Origin: Bacteroidia bacterium
Lineage (GTDB): Bacteria > Bacteroidota > Bacteroidia > SXHM01
DNA: 32,034 nt
Direction: 5' to 3'
Assembly (NCBI GenBank): GCA_020054035.1
Contig: JAGVLY010000024.1
Coordinates: forward strand, 1-32,034
The notes under the pieces were generated by a model that searched no databases, had not been told where the DNA came from, and worked only from the letters and a program-made list of their open reading frames with translations. Made by a program: the position numbers and the translations under genes. Positions 8,701 through 17,264 of this stretch are shown here, piece after piece (position 1 is the first letter of the stretch; every line of letters begins with the position of its first letter).

Positions 8701-10127
8701 CGGAGAACCAAAATTCATTGGCAGAGATCATTCGCGGAAGATTGGAAATACTCGGGCCGGTAACGGCTTCATCTGTTGCTGAGACAATGGCGTTACCATT
8801 GACTGATGTGGATTTAGCATTGAGTGTTTTAGAAAATGAAGGGTTTGTTTTTCGGGGACAATTCAATCCCGATGAACCGGAGTTAGAGTGGTGCGAGCGC
8901 AGATTATTAGCCCGTATCCACCGCTATACCTTGAAGAAACTGCGCAGCGAAGTGCAGCCGGTGAATGCAGCAGACTTTATGCGTTTCCTGTTTCAGTGGC
9001 AGCAGGTGGAAACAGGCACACAGAGCGAAGGTCCGCAAGCTTTGAAAAAAGTATTGGAACAATTAGAAGGCTACGAAGCGCAGGCAGCAGCATGGGAAAG
9101 CGATATTCTTGCTGCACGTGTAAATGATTACGACCATCACTGGCTGGATGTGCTTTGTCTTTCGGGGAAATTTGCATGGGGAAGGTTCAGAATAAACAAT
9201 AACAGCAAAAATTCAGGGCCGGTAAAAACCACACCTATCTCTATTGTTTCGCGCCCTGCGCTGGGTATCTGGAAAGCAGAAAGCAATGTCGAAAAACCTT
9301 TTGAGCTTTCTCATAACTCAAAGAAAATACAGGAAGTGCTTGCACAATACGGTGCTATGTTCTTCAATGAAATAACTGAAAAGACAGGCTTGATGCGTGG
9401 ACAAACAGAAGAAGCGATGAACGAATTGGTATCGTGCGGGCTGCTGACTTCTGATAGTTTCACGGGCTTGCGGGCATTGCTGCTTCCCGCGAAATACAGC
9501 ACACAGGCGGGAAGGACAAAAAATAATATTGTGTTTACGATGGAACAGGCGGGGAGATGGAGTAGCTTAAGCCTCACCCCTAACCCCTCTCCGAAGGAGA
9601 GGGGAACAGAGCAAGAAAGTAAACGTGCTCTGGAGATGATTGCGCGAACCTTGCTGAAAAGATATGGTGTGGTATTCAGAAGATTGGCAGAGAAAGAAAA
9701 CCTTACTCCACGATGGAGAGAGTTGATAAAGATCTACCGCCTGATGGAAGCACGGGGAGAGATACGCGGTGGACGCTTTGTTGAAGGGATGTACGGTGAA
9801 CAGTTTGCCCTGCCTGAAACAATAGCACTCTTACGCAAAATAAGAAAGGACGAAAAATCAGGAAGATTGATCTCCATAAGTGCTAGTGACCCGCTAAATT
9901 TAACAGGAGTAATTACTCCCGGCAAAAGAGTTTCAGCACTTTACGGAAACCGCATTCTGTTTATGGATGGTATTGCGGTTGCTGTGAAAGACGGAAAAGA
10001 AATTGCACTGCTGCCCGCTGCTGACATTGATGCGTTGAAAGGCCGTGAGTGGCAAGTGCGCCAGGCATTGGTGCAACGGAATATTCCACCAAGACTGAGG
10101 GCTTATCTGGGGAAAGGGATTGGGTGA
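5760..10127 (+). CDS. lhr: Lhr-family (large helicase-related) DEAD/DEAH-box superfamily II helicase
   Basis: 1455 aa; Walker A APTGSGKT, motif II VDEIH, motif III ISATQ, motif [10 protein letters not shown]; long C-terminal region as in Lhr-like proteins. Confidence 0.9.
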   Translation: MSLFHPTVEFWFAKNLGEPTEVQRLAWKEIKAGNNTLIAAPTGSGKTLAAFLSAIDDLVKQSLEFRLENATQVVYISPLKALSNDIERNLNVPLSGIQKELEEQGLFPPGIRVSVRTGDTPQAERIGMIKNPPHILVTTPESLYLMLTSVNGRKILSTVKTVIVDEIHALVGDKRGSHLALSLERLEVLTKNRLRRIGISATQKPIEQVAEFLTGTHGKEYPAVIVNAGHRRKLDLAIEVPPSPLTAVMANEVWGEIYQKLEELILSHKTTLIFVNTRRLAERLAHTLTERLGEDAVTAHHGSMSKDHRFDAEQRLKNGSLRALVATASLELGIDIGSVDLVCQVGSPRSIAAFLQRVGRSGHSVKGTPKGRLFPLNLDELAESVAILDAVKRGELDKIIIPDKPLDILAQQLVAEVSCDEYKEDDLFELVKKAYPYRNLERKEFDEIVTMLSDGFATKRGRRSAYLHRDMVNDTLRARKGAKLTAIVSGGAIPDNFDYDVILEPSGTYLGTLNEDFAIESMAGDIFQLGNSSWRILNVETGKVRVEDAGGMAPTIPFWLGEAPGRTVELSQAVSRLRAEISEKLGSNHDLQLEETSKALTEELGLSSSASEQLVNFYASAQAALGVMPTQETLVMERFFDEAGDMHLVIHSPFGSRMNRAWGLSLRKRFCKKFNFELQAAATEDAIILSLGSTHSFPLEEVFQYLNAQTVRTVLIQALLDSPMFEIRWRWNASRALAVLRRRAGKKVPPQIQRMNSEDLIALVFPDQLACFENIQGEREVPDHPLVNQTIHDCLYEAMDIERLENLLRSIKAGELNLVAKDLKEPSPFAHGILNARPYAFLDDAPLEERRTNAVRNRRWMDPEQAKDLGKLDEAAIEAVKKEAFPEAENYDELHDALVLSGFITEKEGEENNWKKYFEELVIAKRATVLHFQHIRLWVAVERVPQLAKVYSLNMLSPFGGAGGGFNPLVTIPEKIQSAFPENQNSLAEIIRGRLEILGPVTASSVAETMALPLTDVDLALSVLENEGFVFRGQFNPDEPELEWCERRLLARIHRYTLKKLRSEVQPVNAADFMRFLFQWQQVETGTQSEGPQALKKVLEQLEGYEAQAAAWESDILAARVNDYDHHWLDVLCLSGKFAWGRFRINNNSKNSGPVKTTPISIVSRPALGIWKAESNVEKPFELSHNSKKIQEVLAQYGAMFFNEITEKTGLMRGQTEEAMNELVSCGLLTSDSFTGLRALLLPAKYSTQAGRTKNNIVFTMEQAGRWSSLSLTPNPSPKERGTEQESKRALEMIARTLLKRYGVVFRRLAEKENLTPRWRELIKIYRLMEARGEIRGGRFVEGMYGEQFALPETIALLRKIRKDEKSGRLISISASDPLNLTGVITPGKRVSALYGNRILFMDGIAVAVKDGKEIALLPAADIDALKGREWQVRQALVQRNIPPRLRAYLGKGIG
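8624..8654. repeat. In-frame palindromic REP-like element
   Basis: gCTCCCCCtttGGGGGAGccggagggggc, 7-bp perfect stem (8627-8633/8637-8643), encodes SPFGGAGGG within the helicase ORF. Confidence 0.65.
9572..9606. repeat. In-frame palindromic REP-like element
   Basis: cctcacccctaaCCCCTCTCCgaaGGAGAGGGGaa, 9-bp perfect stem (9584-9592/9596-9604), encodes [11 protein letters not shown] within the helicase ORF. I recognise this peptide string as a recurrent one in unrelated bacterial ORFs. Confidence 0.75.
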
Positions 10128-10193
10128 ACACAAAATGTTGCTAAAAACATATTTTTCCTAATATTGCAGACTTAACTAATCTTAGTTATAATA

Positions 10194-11279
10194 GTGTCCA
10201 ATAAATTAAACTATAAAGCAGTCGATTTCTTCTGTGGGGGTGGTGGGATGAGCTACGGCATGCAGCAAGCAGGAATTGAAGTTCTCGCAGGAATTGATTA
10301 TGAGCCAACTTGTAAGGAGACATATGAAGCAAACATTAAAAACGCTGAATTTATTTTAGCAGATGTTTTCAATTTGTCAGAAAAAAGTCTTCAAAAAAAA
10401 TTAAATCTCAAAAAAAATGACAATGAACTAATTTTAATTGGCTGTAGTCCCTGCCAGTTTTGGAGCATCATCAATACAGACAAAAATAAATCAGAAAAAT
10501 CTAAAAACCTTCTTGTGGAATTTAGACGATTTGTTGAATATCTAAAACCTGGATATGTTGTTGTAGAAAATGTCCCTGGCGTTTTAAGGAAAAAAGAAGA
10601 AAGCGGATTAGCGTCATTCATAAATTGGTTAGAAGAAGAAAGAAACGGCTACAAAGTTCATTTTGATGTTCACAATGTTAGCGAATATGGAGTTGCTCAA
10701 AACAGAAAACGATTTACATTAATTGCAAACAGAGTTTCGAACGAGGAAATAATCCCATTAAAAAAAGCGGGAGAAAAATTGGCTGTAAAAGATGTGATAG
10801 GTACAGAAAATGGTTTTCCACGAATAGATGCAGGACACAAGGATGATAGTGATTTTCTACATACAGTTCCTTCTATTAGTCAAATCAACAAAGAAAGATT
10901 ACGATTAGTAAAAAAAGATGGTGGTAATCGTTTTGGTTTTGCAAAAAATAAAAGACTGCAATTAAAATGTTTTGTTGACAGAGACGATTCTTTCAAAGAC
11001 ACTTTCGGCAGATTATGGTGGAATAAACCTTCTCCAACTATCACAACAAAATTTTCCAGTATTTCAAATGGACGATTTGTTCATCCCGATGAAGACAGAG
11101 CATTGTCCTTGCGAGAAGGTGCATCATTACAATCATTTCCTAAAAGCTATAAATTTTATGGTAGCAGCGTTTCTTCTATTGCACGAATTATCGGCAATGC
11201 TGTTCCGCCTGAATACGCCAAGCAAATTGGTTTAGCAATCTTAACAAACACTAAAAATGCAAGAAGAAGTAAAAAATGA
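10194..11279 (+). CDS. DNA (cytosine-5-)-methyltransferase
   Basis: GTG start. C5-MTase motifs: I DFFCGGGGMSYGMQQAG, IV GCSPCQFWS, VI VVENVPGV, VIII QNRKRFTLIA, IX LSLREGASLQSFP, X RIIGNAVPP. Confidence 0.93.
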   Translation: MSNKLNYKAVDFFCGGGGMSYGMQQAGIEVLAGIDYEPTCKETYEANIKNAEFILADVFNLSEKSLQKKLNLKKNDNELILIGCSPCQFWSIINTDKNKSEKSKNLLVEFRRFVEYLKPGYVVVENVPGVLRKKEESGLASFINWLEEERNGYKVHFDVHNVSEYGVAQNRKRFTLIANRVSNEEIIPLKKAGEKLAVKDVIGTENGFPRIDAGHKDDSDFLHTVPSISQINKERLRLVKKDGGNRFGFAKNKRLQLKCFVDRDDSFKDTFGRLWWNKPSPTITTKFSSISNGRFVHPDEDRALSLREGASLQSFPKSYKFYGSSVSSIARIIGNAVPPEYAKQIGLAILTNTKNARRSKK

Positions 11280-13158
11280 AGTTTTAGAAATGAAGTTTGA
11301 CCCAAATACAATCGAGCATTTGGGCATACATCAATATTCAACTTTACCACCTGTAATTGCAGAATTAGTATCAAACTCCTATGACGCAGAAGCGGAAGCT
11401 GTAACTATTTATTTAGTTGACAATGGAGATAAAGAAATTACCATTGAAGACAATGGGCACGGGATGACCTTTAATGAGATCAACACAAACTTTCTCTTAA
11501 TAGGCAGAAATAGAAGACACAAGGAGGGCAAACAGAAAAGCAAAAATGATAAACGGCTTGTGATTGGCAAAAAGGGAATTGGCAAACTTTCATTCTTTGG
11601 TATTGCGGGAACAATTGAAGTTGAAACTATTCAAAACTATGTTTTAAATAGCTTCAAAATGGACTGGGATGACTTGAAAAAATTTGGAGAAGAAGATAAA
11701 ACATACACTCCAACGATTTTAAAGAAAGATGAAACAGTTGAGAAGAAACAAGGAACTACAATACGTTTAAAAAATATCAAAAGAAAAACCGCATTTCTTC
11801 CTAAGGATTTAGCGTATTCATTATCTAAAACTTTCACAGTATTTGACGAGCCAGACTTTAAGGTTAAAATAATTCACAACAACGAACCAGATAACGCAAC
11901 CGATGTAACTAACTCTCTTAAGTATTCAGGAATTACAAAACTGCATACATGGAAATTTCCAATAGTATTGAATCCAACAGGGTATGAATATGCCGACAAA
12001 ATCAATGGCGAAATTATTGCAGGAGTTGAAACTGTGCCTTCCTCTCTGAAAGGTGTAGCACTATTTTCAAGAGGTAAATTAGTAAACGAGCATAGTTTTT
12101 ATGATTTATCCGCATCAAGTTTTGGATACGATTACATTTCAGGATGGCTAAATGTTGATTTCATTGACGACTGGAAAAAAGAAGTCATTTCCACCAATCG
12201 CAAATCATTGATTTGGGAGGATGATGATGCTTCAAATTTGAAAAATTATTTAGCCTCAATAATTCCAACTTTCTATAACGAACAACGAGAGAAAAGAGAG
12301 GAAAAAGTTTTAGCAGACTTTAAAACTGAAACTGGAGAGGACATTCCTAAATGGTTAGAATCCCTACCATCACACGAAAATAAACTTGCAGACAAAATTG
12401 TCAAGACAATTTTTAAGAGTGAAATTGAATCGGGAAAAAGAGTTGAACTTATCAAATATGTTAAAGACTCTTTTCAATTTGAAGCATTCAAAGAGTTTGC
12501 AAGTGAACTTGAAGACCTTGAGCAAATAGATACAGCAAGTTTAATTCGCTTAATGAAGGAGTGGGAATTAATTGAAGCAAAAGAAATGTGCAAAATCGCT
12601 ATTGGGCGAATAGAAACAATAAACACTTTTGAAAAGCACATCAAAAATAAAGTGAATGAAGTTCCTACAATGAGTGATTTCTTGAAAAAATTCGCTTGGA
12701 TATTAGACCCAAGAATTCAAGAATTTGAAAATGAAATTTACTATTCTCAATTACTGAAAGAGAAGTATGCAGATGACAAGATTGCGTTCAGAGAATATTA
12801 CGAAGCTGAAGCCATAAATAGACGAATTGATTTTTTATGTATGGGGCTTGCAAGTAACTATTTCATAATTGAACTAAAAAAACCAGAGTTTGTAATTCGA
12901 GAAAAAGATATTAGGCAAGCCGCAGATTACAGGTCATTTATTGAATCTCATTTCGGAAACGAGCCACAGACTATAAAATCGGTTGTTGCTTATGTAATTA
13001 CAGGTTCAATAGACGGAGACAGGCTTGCAGTAGCTGCAATGAAAACATACGAAAAGGCTAACGAAGTTTATGTTCGGACATACCACGAACTTTTACGAAA
13101 TGCAAGAAATTATCATACGGAGTTTATTAAAAAGTATGAGCAGACACAGGTAAAGTAA
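11257..13158 (+). CDS. GHKL (MORC/paraMORC-like) ATPase with candidate C-terminal PD-(D/E)xK nuclease-like domain
   Basis: N-box VIAELVSNSYDAEAE, G1 IEDNGHGM, G2 GKKGIGKLSFFG. C-terminal RIDFLCMG...YFIIELKKP (D...ExK pattern). Overlaps the MTase by 23 bp; the alternative start at 11290 (MKFDPNTIEHLGIHQYSTLPP) would leave about 10 bp spacing. Confidence 0.85.
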   Translation: MQEEVKNEVLEMKFDPNTIEHLGIHQYSTLPPVIAELVSNSYDAEAEAVTIYLVDNGDKEITIEDNGHGMTFNEINTNFLLIGRNRRHKEGKQKSKNDKRLVIGKKGIGKLSFFGIAGTIEVETIQNYVLNSFKMDWDDLKKFGEEDKTYTPTILKKDETVEKKQGTTIRLKNIKRKTAFLPKDLAYSLSKTFTVFDEPDFKVKIIHNNEPDNATDVTNSLKYSGITKLHTWKFPIVLNPTGYEYADKINGEIIAGVETVPSSLKGVALFSRGKLVNEHSFYDLSASSFGYDYISGWLNVDFIDDWKKEVISTNRKSLIWEDDDASNLKNYLASIIPTFYNEQREKREEKVLADFKTETGEDIPKWLESLPSHENKLADKIVKTIFKSEIESGKRVELIKYVKDSFQFEAFKEFASELEDLEQIDTASLIRLMKEWELIEAKEMCKIAIGRIETINTFEKHIKNKVNEVPTMSDFLKKFAWILDPRIQEFENEIYYSQLLKEKYADDKIAFREYYEAEAINRRIDFLCMGLASNYFIIELKKPEFVIREKDIRQAADYRSFIESHFGNEPQTIKSVVAYVITGSIDGDRLAVAAMKTYEKANEVYVRTYHELLRNARNYHTEFIKKYEQTQVK

Positions 13159-13265
13159 TTTGCTTTACAAATAAGTTATTTTTTCGTCTTAGATAAACTA
13201 TTTCTTATGTATCTTGCTACATACCAGAGAGTCCAAAATCCTCGTTTATTATATTTAACATTAAA

Positions 13266-13601
13266 ATGGATTTCAAAGAAATAGAACAAAAGATACTCAA
13301 CTTTCGTGATGAGCGCAACTGGCAGCAGTTTCATCAGATAAAAGATTTACTGCTGGGGCTTAATATTGAAGTGGGCGAATTGCAGGAACTGCATTTATGG
13401 AAAACCGAACAACAACAAACCGAGATAGACCGCGAAAAGATAAAAGACGAACTGGCTGACATTTCTATCTTTCTTATTTACATCAGCAAGCATTATAACA
13501 TTGACCTTAGCGAAGCCATTGCGGCCAAGCTGGAAAAGAACGCAGCAAAATACCCGGTGGAGAAAAGCAGAAATTCAAATAAGAAATACAATGAGTTGTA
13601 G
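13266..13601 (+). CDS. MazG-like / dCTP pyrophosphatase-like nucleotide pyrophosphohydrolase
   Basis: FRDERNWQQFHQIKDLLLGLNIEVGELQELHLW...KDELADISIFLIYISKHYNIDLSEAI: all-alpha NTP pyrophosphatase ExxE / ExxD signature. Confidence 0.85.
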   Translation: MDFKEIEQKILNFRDERNWQQFHQIKDLLLGLNIEVGELQELHLWKTEQQQTEIDREKIKDELADISIFLIYISKHYNIDLSEAIAAKLEKNAAKYPVEKSRNSNKKYNEL

Positions 13602-13610
13602 CAAGAAGTA

Positions 13611-14660
13611 ATGGACAACGAGCAATCAAAACCACCGCGCAGAATTCGCTACAAAGGAACACACCCGAAAACCTTTAAAGAAAAATACAAGGAGTTGCAG
13701 CCCGAAAAATATGCTGCCGACATTGAAAAGGTAATGCAAAAGGGCAATACGCCTGCCGGCATGCACCGTTCCATTTGTGTAAACGAAATACTGGAATTCC
13801 TGAACATACAACCCGGACAAACAGGGCTTGATGCTACCTTAGGTTATGGCGGACACAGTTTAGAAATACTGAAACGCCTTACTCCGGGCGGACGTTTATT
13901 TGCCACAGATGTTGACCCCTTTGAATTGCCCCGCACCCGCGAAAGACTGGAAGCACTGGGCTATGGTCCTGATGTGTTATTTATCCGCAAGATGAATTTC
14001 TCGGGAATAGAACAGATTGTTTATGAATCCGGTACGTTGGATTTTGTGTTGGCCGATCTGGGTGTTTCGTCCATGCAGATAGATAATCCGGAAAGAGGTT
14101 TTTCACTAAAAGTGGAAGGCCCGCTTGACCTACGTCTAAATCCTAAAAGCGGCAATCCCGCATCACACCTGCTGAAAAGAATAAGTCAACCCCGTCTGGA
14201 AGAACTGCTGATTGAAAATTCTGATGAACCCCATGCAGCAATTATAGCAGCTGCCATAAAGAATGAAATAAATAAGAACACGCCCGTTGAAACAACCACA
14301 CAACTAAAAGCCATTATTAAAGAAGTATTACAGTTTATTCCTGCTGATGAACGCGATGAAACAATTAAGAAAACCTGTCAACGCTGCTTTCAGGCACTTC
14401 GCATCATTGTAAACGATGAGTTTGGTGTGTTAGAAAAATTCTTGGAAAAACTTCCCGCTGCACTTTCACCGGGCGGCAGAGTAGCTATACTCTCCTTTCA
14501 TTCGGGCGAAGACAGAAGAGTTAAAAAATCATTTCAACAGTTTTTCAGAGAAGGTGTTTACAGCGAAATTGCTCCCGACCCTATTCGTCCATCGGTAGAA
14601 GAAATAGGCAGCAACCCGCGTGCACGTTCAGCTAAGTTGCGCTGGGCAATAAAATTATAA
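13611..14660 (+). CDS. RsmH-family 16S rRNA (cytosine(1402)-N4)-methyltransferase paralogue with basic N-terminal extension
   Basis: MHRSICVNEILEFL...GLDATLGYGGHSLEILKRL, DLGVSSMQIDNPERGFSLK.GPLDLRLN, QALRIIVNDEFGVLEKFLEKL, LSFHSGEDRRVK; about 50-aa N-terminal PPRRIRYKGTHPKTFKEKYKELQPEKY extension. Confidence 0.88.
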   Translation: MDNEQSKPPRRIRYKGTHPKTFKEKYKELQPEKYAADIEKVMQKGNTPAGMHRSICVNEILEFLNIQPGQTGLDATLGYGGHSLEILKRLTPGGRLFATDVDPFELPRTRERLEALGYGPDVLFIRKMNFSGIEQIVYESGTLDFVLADLGVSSMQIDNPERGFSLKVEGPLDLRLNPKSGNPASHLLKRISQPRLEELLIENSDEPHAAIIAAAIKNEINKNTPVETTTQLKAIIKEVLQFIPADERDETIKKTCQRCFQALRIIVNDEFGVLEKFLEKLPAALSPGGRVAILSFHSGEDRRVKKSFQQFFREGVYSEIAPDPIRPSVEEIGSNPRARSAKLRWAIKL

Positions 14661-14709
14661 TTTCGCAACGAAAATGCAGTAATTTATTTTCTCCTTAAAC
14701 CTATTATTT

Positions 14710-15474
14710 ATGTCAGAAGAACAAGGCACAGTCACTACTGCCACTGAAAACGGGATAGCTACCATCACCTTTTATCATCCTCAAAGCAACTCATTACCAG
14801 GCGCATTGTTACGACAACTTGCTGAAGAAATAACCAACGCAGGCAACAACTCTGATGCAAAAGTGATTGTATTGAAAAGCCAAGGCGAGAAAGCCTTTTG
14901 CGCAGGTGCATCATTTGACGAACTTATTTCCATTAAAGACAGCGAAACGGGCAACTATTTTTTCTCGGGATTTGCGGCTGTTATCAATGCAATCCGCAAA
15001 GCGCCAAAGTTTGTTATTGCACGTGTGCAGGGCAAAGCAGTAGGTGGTGGCGTTGGAATTGCATCTGCAGCTGATTATACATTTGCATTAGATTCAGCTT
15101 CCGTAAAACTGAGCGAACTGGCAGTTGGTATTGGCCCATTTGTGGTAGGTCCTGCGGTAGAACGCAAGATCGGAACATCAGCATTTGTGCAGCTTTCCAT
15201 CAATGCCACCAAATGGGAAAGCGCAGCATGGGCAAAAGAAAAAGGTCTGTATGCCGAAGTATTTTCTTCCGTTGAACAAATGGATGAAGCAGTGAAATTG
15301 CTGGCTATGACCCTTTCATTCAGCAGTCCGGAAGCCATGGCAGAGCTAAAGAAAGTTGCGTGGCAAGGAACAGAGAACTGGGACAGTTTACTTTCCGAAA
15401 GAGCAGCCATCAGCGGCAGACTGGTACTTTCAGATTTTACAAAAGACGCTATCAATAAATTCAAACAAAAATAA
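14710..15474 (+). CDS. Enoyl-CoA hydratase/isomerase family protein
   Basis: Crotonase fold signatures: AFCAGASFDELISI, GKAVGGGVGIASAADYTFA. Confidence 0.88.
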   Translation: MSEEQGTVTTATENGIATITFYHPQSNSLPGALLRQLAEEITNAGNNSDAKVIVLKSQGEKAFCAGASFDELISIKDSETGNYFFSGFAAVINAIRKAPKFVIARVQGKAVGGGVGIASAADYTFALDSASVKLSELAVGIGPFVVGPAVERKIGTSAFVQLSINATKWESAAWAKEKGLYAEVFSSVEQMDEAVKLLAMTLSFSSPEAMAELKKVAWQGTENWDSLLSERAAISGRLVLSDFTKDAINKFKQK

Positions 15475-15484
15475 AATAGTTACG

Positions 15485-17104
15485 ATGAAACATCTTTTCC
15501 TCTTTCTCACGTTCTTACTTTCTAACCTTCTTTCACTTCATGCGCAAACGCCAAGCTGCGAAGTAAAATGCTTTTCAGGAAACTGTCAAAATAGTTTTGG
15601 CAAGTATCAATACAGCAACTGTGTTGTTTATGAAGGCTTTTTCAAAGACTCCAAACCAAACGGCAAAGGCAAATACCTTTATACTACCGGTGATGTGTAT
15701 GATGGTGAATTTATCATGGGTAAACGCGAGGGCTTTGGTGAGTTCAAATGGACTGATGGAACTCGTTATGAAGGCGACTGGAAAGCCGATGTAATGGATG
15801 GCAAAGGAACTATCTGGTATGCAAACGGTGAAAAATATGTGGGTGAATGCTACAACTCAAACCGTGAAGGAAAAGGAATCCATTACAATGCCAACGGAAC
15901 CGTTTTCCATGATGGCTACTGGAAAAATAATGACAAAGCACCAACTTCAACTTCCGTTACAGGTGGAACCCAGAACAGTAATTCACAAATTTCGGGAGGT
16001 AATACTACTAACACCACTCCACCGGCAGATGAAGATGATTATTCGTGGCTTGACGCATGGCTGGATAGCTATGACGAAACAACAGATGAAAGCGCGACAA
16101 AAACAGAAGAAACAAAATCTAAAACCATTACAGGCGAAACAACGCAGGGAACATCATCCGGCAATTTCTGCACCGACTATAAAACTATTGCAGCTACAGC
16201 CGGTGAATATTTTACAAGCATTCAAGGAAGCATTCGCTCACAAACAGGAGACATGTTTAAAACAACCATTTACAACACCACTAAATCTATTACCGGTTCA
16301 AAGGATTGTTATGTGCAATACATTTTAGGTACCAGCTACTATGCAATATTTGGTGAATATGATACCTATTCTGCTGCCGAAACAAAGTTTAATGAACTGC
16401 AAGGCAAAATAAAAAGTTGTATGACTGATAAGTTGCTTGAAAATGGCAAAACCACCGAATACATTCTCAAAGACCTTTCCATTATTAAAAAATATCCTGA
16501 TGGCTTTGATTTGTTTGGCGACCAACTTGATATTTACAAGAGTGTTGAAACAGGCAAATACGAAGTAAGGCTGTATATCTCAACTAACACATGGAACAAC
16601 AGGGTTTACACCATTACTTCACCGGGCGGATCGGGCGATGCAACGTTTGATACCAACCTGAAAAAAATCATGGAAAGCAGCCGCAATACATTTGCTGCTG
16701 TATTGGGCGAAAAACATGAAACCAAGAATTTATTCGGAACTTATGTACACTATGATATTAACGCCACACTTCCCGGCATTTTTGACCTGAGTTACACCGA
16801 AGGGGGCTTTGCGCTTACAAAAGAAATTACAGGCGTACGATACGATGGCTCAAGTGAAGCCGATGCAAAAAGAATTTACAATGAGTTGGCTGAAAAAATA
16901 AAAAAATCATTAGGCTATAACTATGTTTATATCACTACGGAAGACGATAAAGGCGAGTGGAAAAATTTCAAGCTTGCTTCAAAAAGCGAGATGAAGGCTG
17001 ATGACACTCCCGTAGTTACCGTAAAATACGATTACGACAGCTACGATAAAAAGTATTCGGTTGAAATAAGCTTCGGGTATAAAGCATTTGGCGGAATATT
17101 ATAG
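15485..17104 (+). CDS. Secreted MORN-repeat protein
   Basis: Start at 15485 gives MKHLFLFLTFLLSNLLSLHAQ signal peptide; MORN repeats YEGFFKDSKPNGKGKYLY, YDGEFIMGKREGFGEFKW, YEGDWKADVMDGKGTIWY. Confidence 0.85.
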   Translation: MKHLFLFLTFLLSNLLSLHAQTPSCEVKCFSGNCQNSFGKYQYSNCVVYEGFFKDSKPNGKGKYLYTTGDVYDGEFIMGKREGFGEFKWTDGTRYEGDWKADVMDGKGTIWYANGEKYVGECYNSNREGKGIHYNANGTVFHDGYWKNNDKAPTSTSVTGGTQNSNSQISGGNTTNTTPPADEDDYSWLDAWLDSYDETTDESATKTEETKSKTITGETTQGTSSGNFCTDYKTIAATAGEYFTSIQGSIRSQTGDMFKTTIYNTTKSITGSKDCYVQYILGTSYYAIFGEYDTYSAAETKFNELQGKIKSCMTDKLLENGKTTEYILKDLSIIKKYPDGFDLFGDQLDIYKSVETGKYEVRLYISTNTWNNRVYTITSPGGSGDATFDTNLKKIMESSRNTFAAVLGEKHETKNLFGTYVHYDINATLPGIFDLSYTEGGFALTKEITGVRYDGSSEADAKRIYNELAEKIKKSLGYNYVYITTEDDKGEWKNFKLASKSEMKADDTPVVTVKYDYDSYDKKYSVEISFGYKAFGGIL

Positions 17105-17230
17105 AAGCATAAACACTGTCTACTTATCGTTTATTTCGACAATCTTATACTTAACGCTATATTGTTTGTCGAATAACCTGCTTGAAAGAACAATATTCTG
17201 AATAATTCGTATATTGCGGTATAAATTACC

Positions 17231-17246
17231 TCTGCCTCCGGGCAGA
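17231..17246. repeat. Small G/C-rich palindrome in the leader of the E1 gene
   Basis: TCTGCC-TCCG-GGCAGA perfect 6-bp stem in an otherwise AT-rich intergenic region. Confidence 0.5.
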
Positions 17247-17264
17247 CAGGGAAACCAATAAGGT

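Noticed and set aside
5981-10133. Many minus-strand ORFs inside lhr (e.g. 5981..6472, 6533..7027, 8038..8358) and plus ORF 8888..9127
   Set aside because: All lie within a continuous 1455-codon helicase ORF with conserved motifs; no family resemblance of their own.
13266-13601. MazG-like gene as a third component of the MTase/MORC defence module
   Set aside because: It is about 107 bp downstream, has composition like the flanking genes, and is tightly paired with the rsmH-like gene; treated as the flank unless comparative data say otherwise.
15356-15484. N-terminal extension of the MORN ORF into the enoyl-CoA hydratase gene
   Set aside because: The downstream ATG at 15485 begins a clear signal peptide; the extension overlaps the upstream CDS out of frame.
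15798-16328. 176-aa plus-strand ORF overlapping the MORN gene, and 15597..15794
   Set aside because: Out-of-frame reading of the MORN-repeat CDS; Met/Lys/Gln-rich composition typical of shadow frames.
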